Source of the DNA: an uncultured Collinsella sp.
GTDB taxonomy: Bacteria; Actinomycetota; Coriobacteriia; Coriobacteriales; Coriobacteriaceae
Direction of reading: 5' to 3'
Assembly: GCA_958439425.1 (NCBI GenBank)
Contig: CAUBVH010000001.1
Span: 248,001-312,000 of the forward strand
Length of the DNA stretch: 64,000 nucleotides
Part shown: in pieces, positions 63,319 through 64,000 of the stretch
How positions within the stretch are numbered: the stretch's first letter is position 1
Layout of the letters: every line of letters starts with the position of its first letter
Made by a program: the position numbers and the translations under genes
The notes under the pieces: model-generated
The model's input: only the letters and a program-made list of their open reading frames with translations
Database searches by the model: none
What the model was told of the DNA's origin: nothing

Positions 63319-64000
63319 CATCCTGTTCAAGCAGTGCGGCAGCGACCGCATGACGCGCAGGCGCTCGCACGCCATCGACCGCATCGTGATCCACTACACG
63401 GCGACCCTGACGTCGGCCCGCAACAACGCGATCTACTTCTCGCGCAACGAGCGGCAGGGGTCGTCCGCCCACTACTTCGTGGGCGACATCACCGACGAGA
63501 TCTACCAGAGCGTGGCCGAGGGCGACACCGCCTGGCACGCCGGCAACTGGCTCATGAACTGCCGCAGCGTTGGCATCGAGGTCGTGAGCGCCGGCGAGGA
63601 CTACAGCGAGGTCGAGGCGGGCAAGCTCGCCTGGCTCGTGCAGACCCTCATGAAGCGCTACGGCATCTCCGAGGGCGGCGTCATCCGCCACTACGACGTG
63701 ACCGGCAAGATCTGCCCCGCACCCTACATCGCCGCCGGGCGCAGGGCAGCCCTGCGCCCGCGCATCTGCCGAGGCGCCGAGTCTTCGGACACCGTGGCTG
63801 CGGGGTCTTCCGGCAGTGGCGGCTCTGCGCCCTCGGGCGACGTGGCGAGCCTGGCGCGGCGCGTCATCAACGAGGAGTTCGGCAACGGCGAGGCGCGTAA
63901 ACGGGCCCTGGGCTCGCGCTACCTCAAGGTGCAGGCCGAGGTGAACCGGATTCTCTCCGGCGGTGGTTCCGGCGGTTCTTCTTCGTCATGCAGTGGCGAG
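63308..64000 (+). CDS. phage endolysin: N-acetylmuramoyl-L-alanine amidase with Cpl-7 repeat (3' end outside window)
   Basis: The ATG at 63308 overlaps the small acidic gene, and the frame stays open to the window end (231 codons). Residues of about 18-145 form an amidase_2/PGRP domain: IDRIVIHYTAT with the first zinc His, SSAHYFVGD, VAEGDTAWHAGNW with His, and VIRHYDVTGKICP with the last ligands. After a Ser/Gly linker a Cpl-7 type wall-binding repeat follows (DVASLARRVINEEFGNGEARKRALG ... VQAEVNRIL). A second linker (GGGSGGSSSS) suggests another repeat beyond the window. It would cut host peptidoglycan at lysis. Confidence 0.85.
   Translation, partial: MGHSILFKQCGSDRMTRRRSHAIDRIVIHYTATLTSARNNAIYFSRNERQGSSAHYFVGDITDEIYQSVAEGDTAWHAGNWLMNCRSVGIEVVSAGEDYSEVEAGKLAWLVQTLMKRYGISEGGVIRHYDVTGKICPAPYIAAGRRAALRPRICRGAESSDTVAAGSSGSGGSAPSGDVASLARRVINEEFGNGEARKRALGSRYLKVQAEVNRILSGGGSGGSSSSCSGE

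Overview
The window looks like chromosomal DNA of a Collinsella-like member of the Coriobacteriia (high-GC Gram-positive gut actinobacteria). This rests on GC-rich housekeeping genes with strong GGAGG-type ribosome binding sites, an LPXTG-type pilus locus with a class C sortase, a gatCAB operon, a type III glutamine synthetase, a fused MurT-GatD cell-wall amidation enzyme, and many short palindromic intergenic repeats. The genus is my inference from gene content, not a database match.

Layout. 1-1.8 kb: end of an MFS transporter and a HAD phosphatase. 2.2-13.1 kb: a sortase-assembled pilus locus (large tip adhesin, two further pilins, sortase), interrupted between the last pilin and the sortase by a 481-bp tandem duplication encoding 49/50-aa membrane peptides with LexA-like boxes, and by a nucleotidyltransferase toxin-antitoxin pair. 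13.4-16.9 kb: gatCAB. 17.1-24.4 kb: an iron-type island with an AraC regulator broken by an in-frame stop, a paired ABC transporter, and a two-gene operon (small membrane protein plus P1B ATPase) resembling the fezA-fezB core of ferrosome loci behind a DtxR-like palindrome. 24.4-28.5 kb: PIN protein, hypothetical gene, tmRNA with repeat debris, patatin, rplM-rpsI. 28.6-31.5 kb: amino-sugar and PTS genes (glmM, IIA-Glc, nagB). 32-36.4 kb: a 999-aa STAND/BTAD regulator, yhbY and a methyltransferase. 36.7-42.4 kb (minus): metF, a separate MetH-activation-like protein, a short metH, and a UPF0210 protein. 42.9-45.7 kb: glnA and a repeat-rich stretch ending in tRNA-Glu. 45.9-50.3 kb (minus): two helical proteins of unknown function and murT-gatD. 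50.8-54.4 kb: three iron-type alcohol/glycerol dehydrogenases. 54.5-61 kb: multi-cluster ferredoxin, ychF, a DUF1648 protein, a divergent regulator pair around a perfect palindrome, asparaginase and guaA. 61.2-64 kb: phage-derived genes (frameshifted BspA-type repeat protein, coiled-coil protein, holin, PGRP/Cpl-7 amidase) running off the end.

How it fits together. The three pilins carry sorting signals (LPLSG, MPSTG, LPLTG) that the sortase at 12.2 kb would process. A G9 tract early in the adhesin suggests phase variation. The ABC pair plus AraC gene resembles Fe-siderophore uptake loci, and the adjacent P1B operon would handle imported iron, so 17-24 kb reads as one metal-homeostasis unit. 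glmM, nagB and IIA-Glc connect amino-sugar supply to the cell wall, and MurT-GatD amidates lipid II. The best candidates for novelty are the SOS-box peptide repeats, the ferrosome-like operon, the XRE/unknown divergent pair at 57.4-58.1 kb, and the MurT-GatD fusion.
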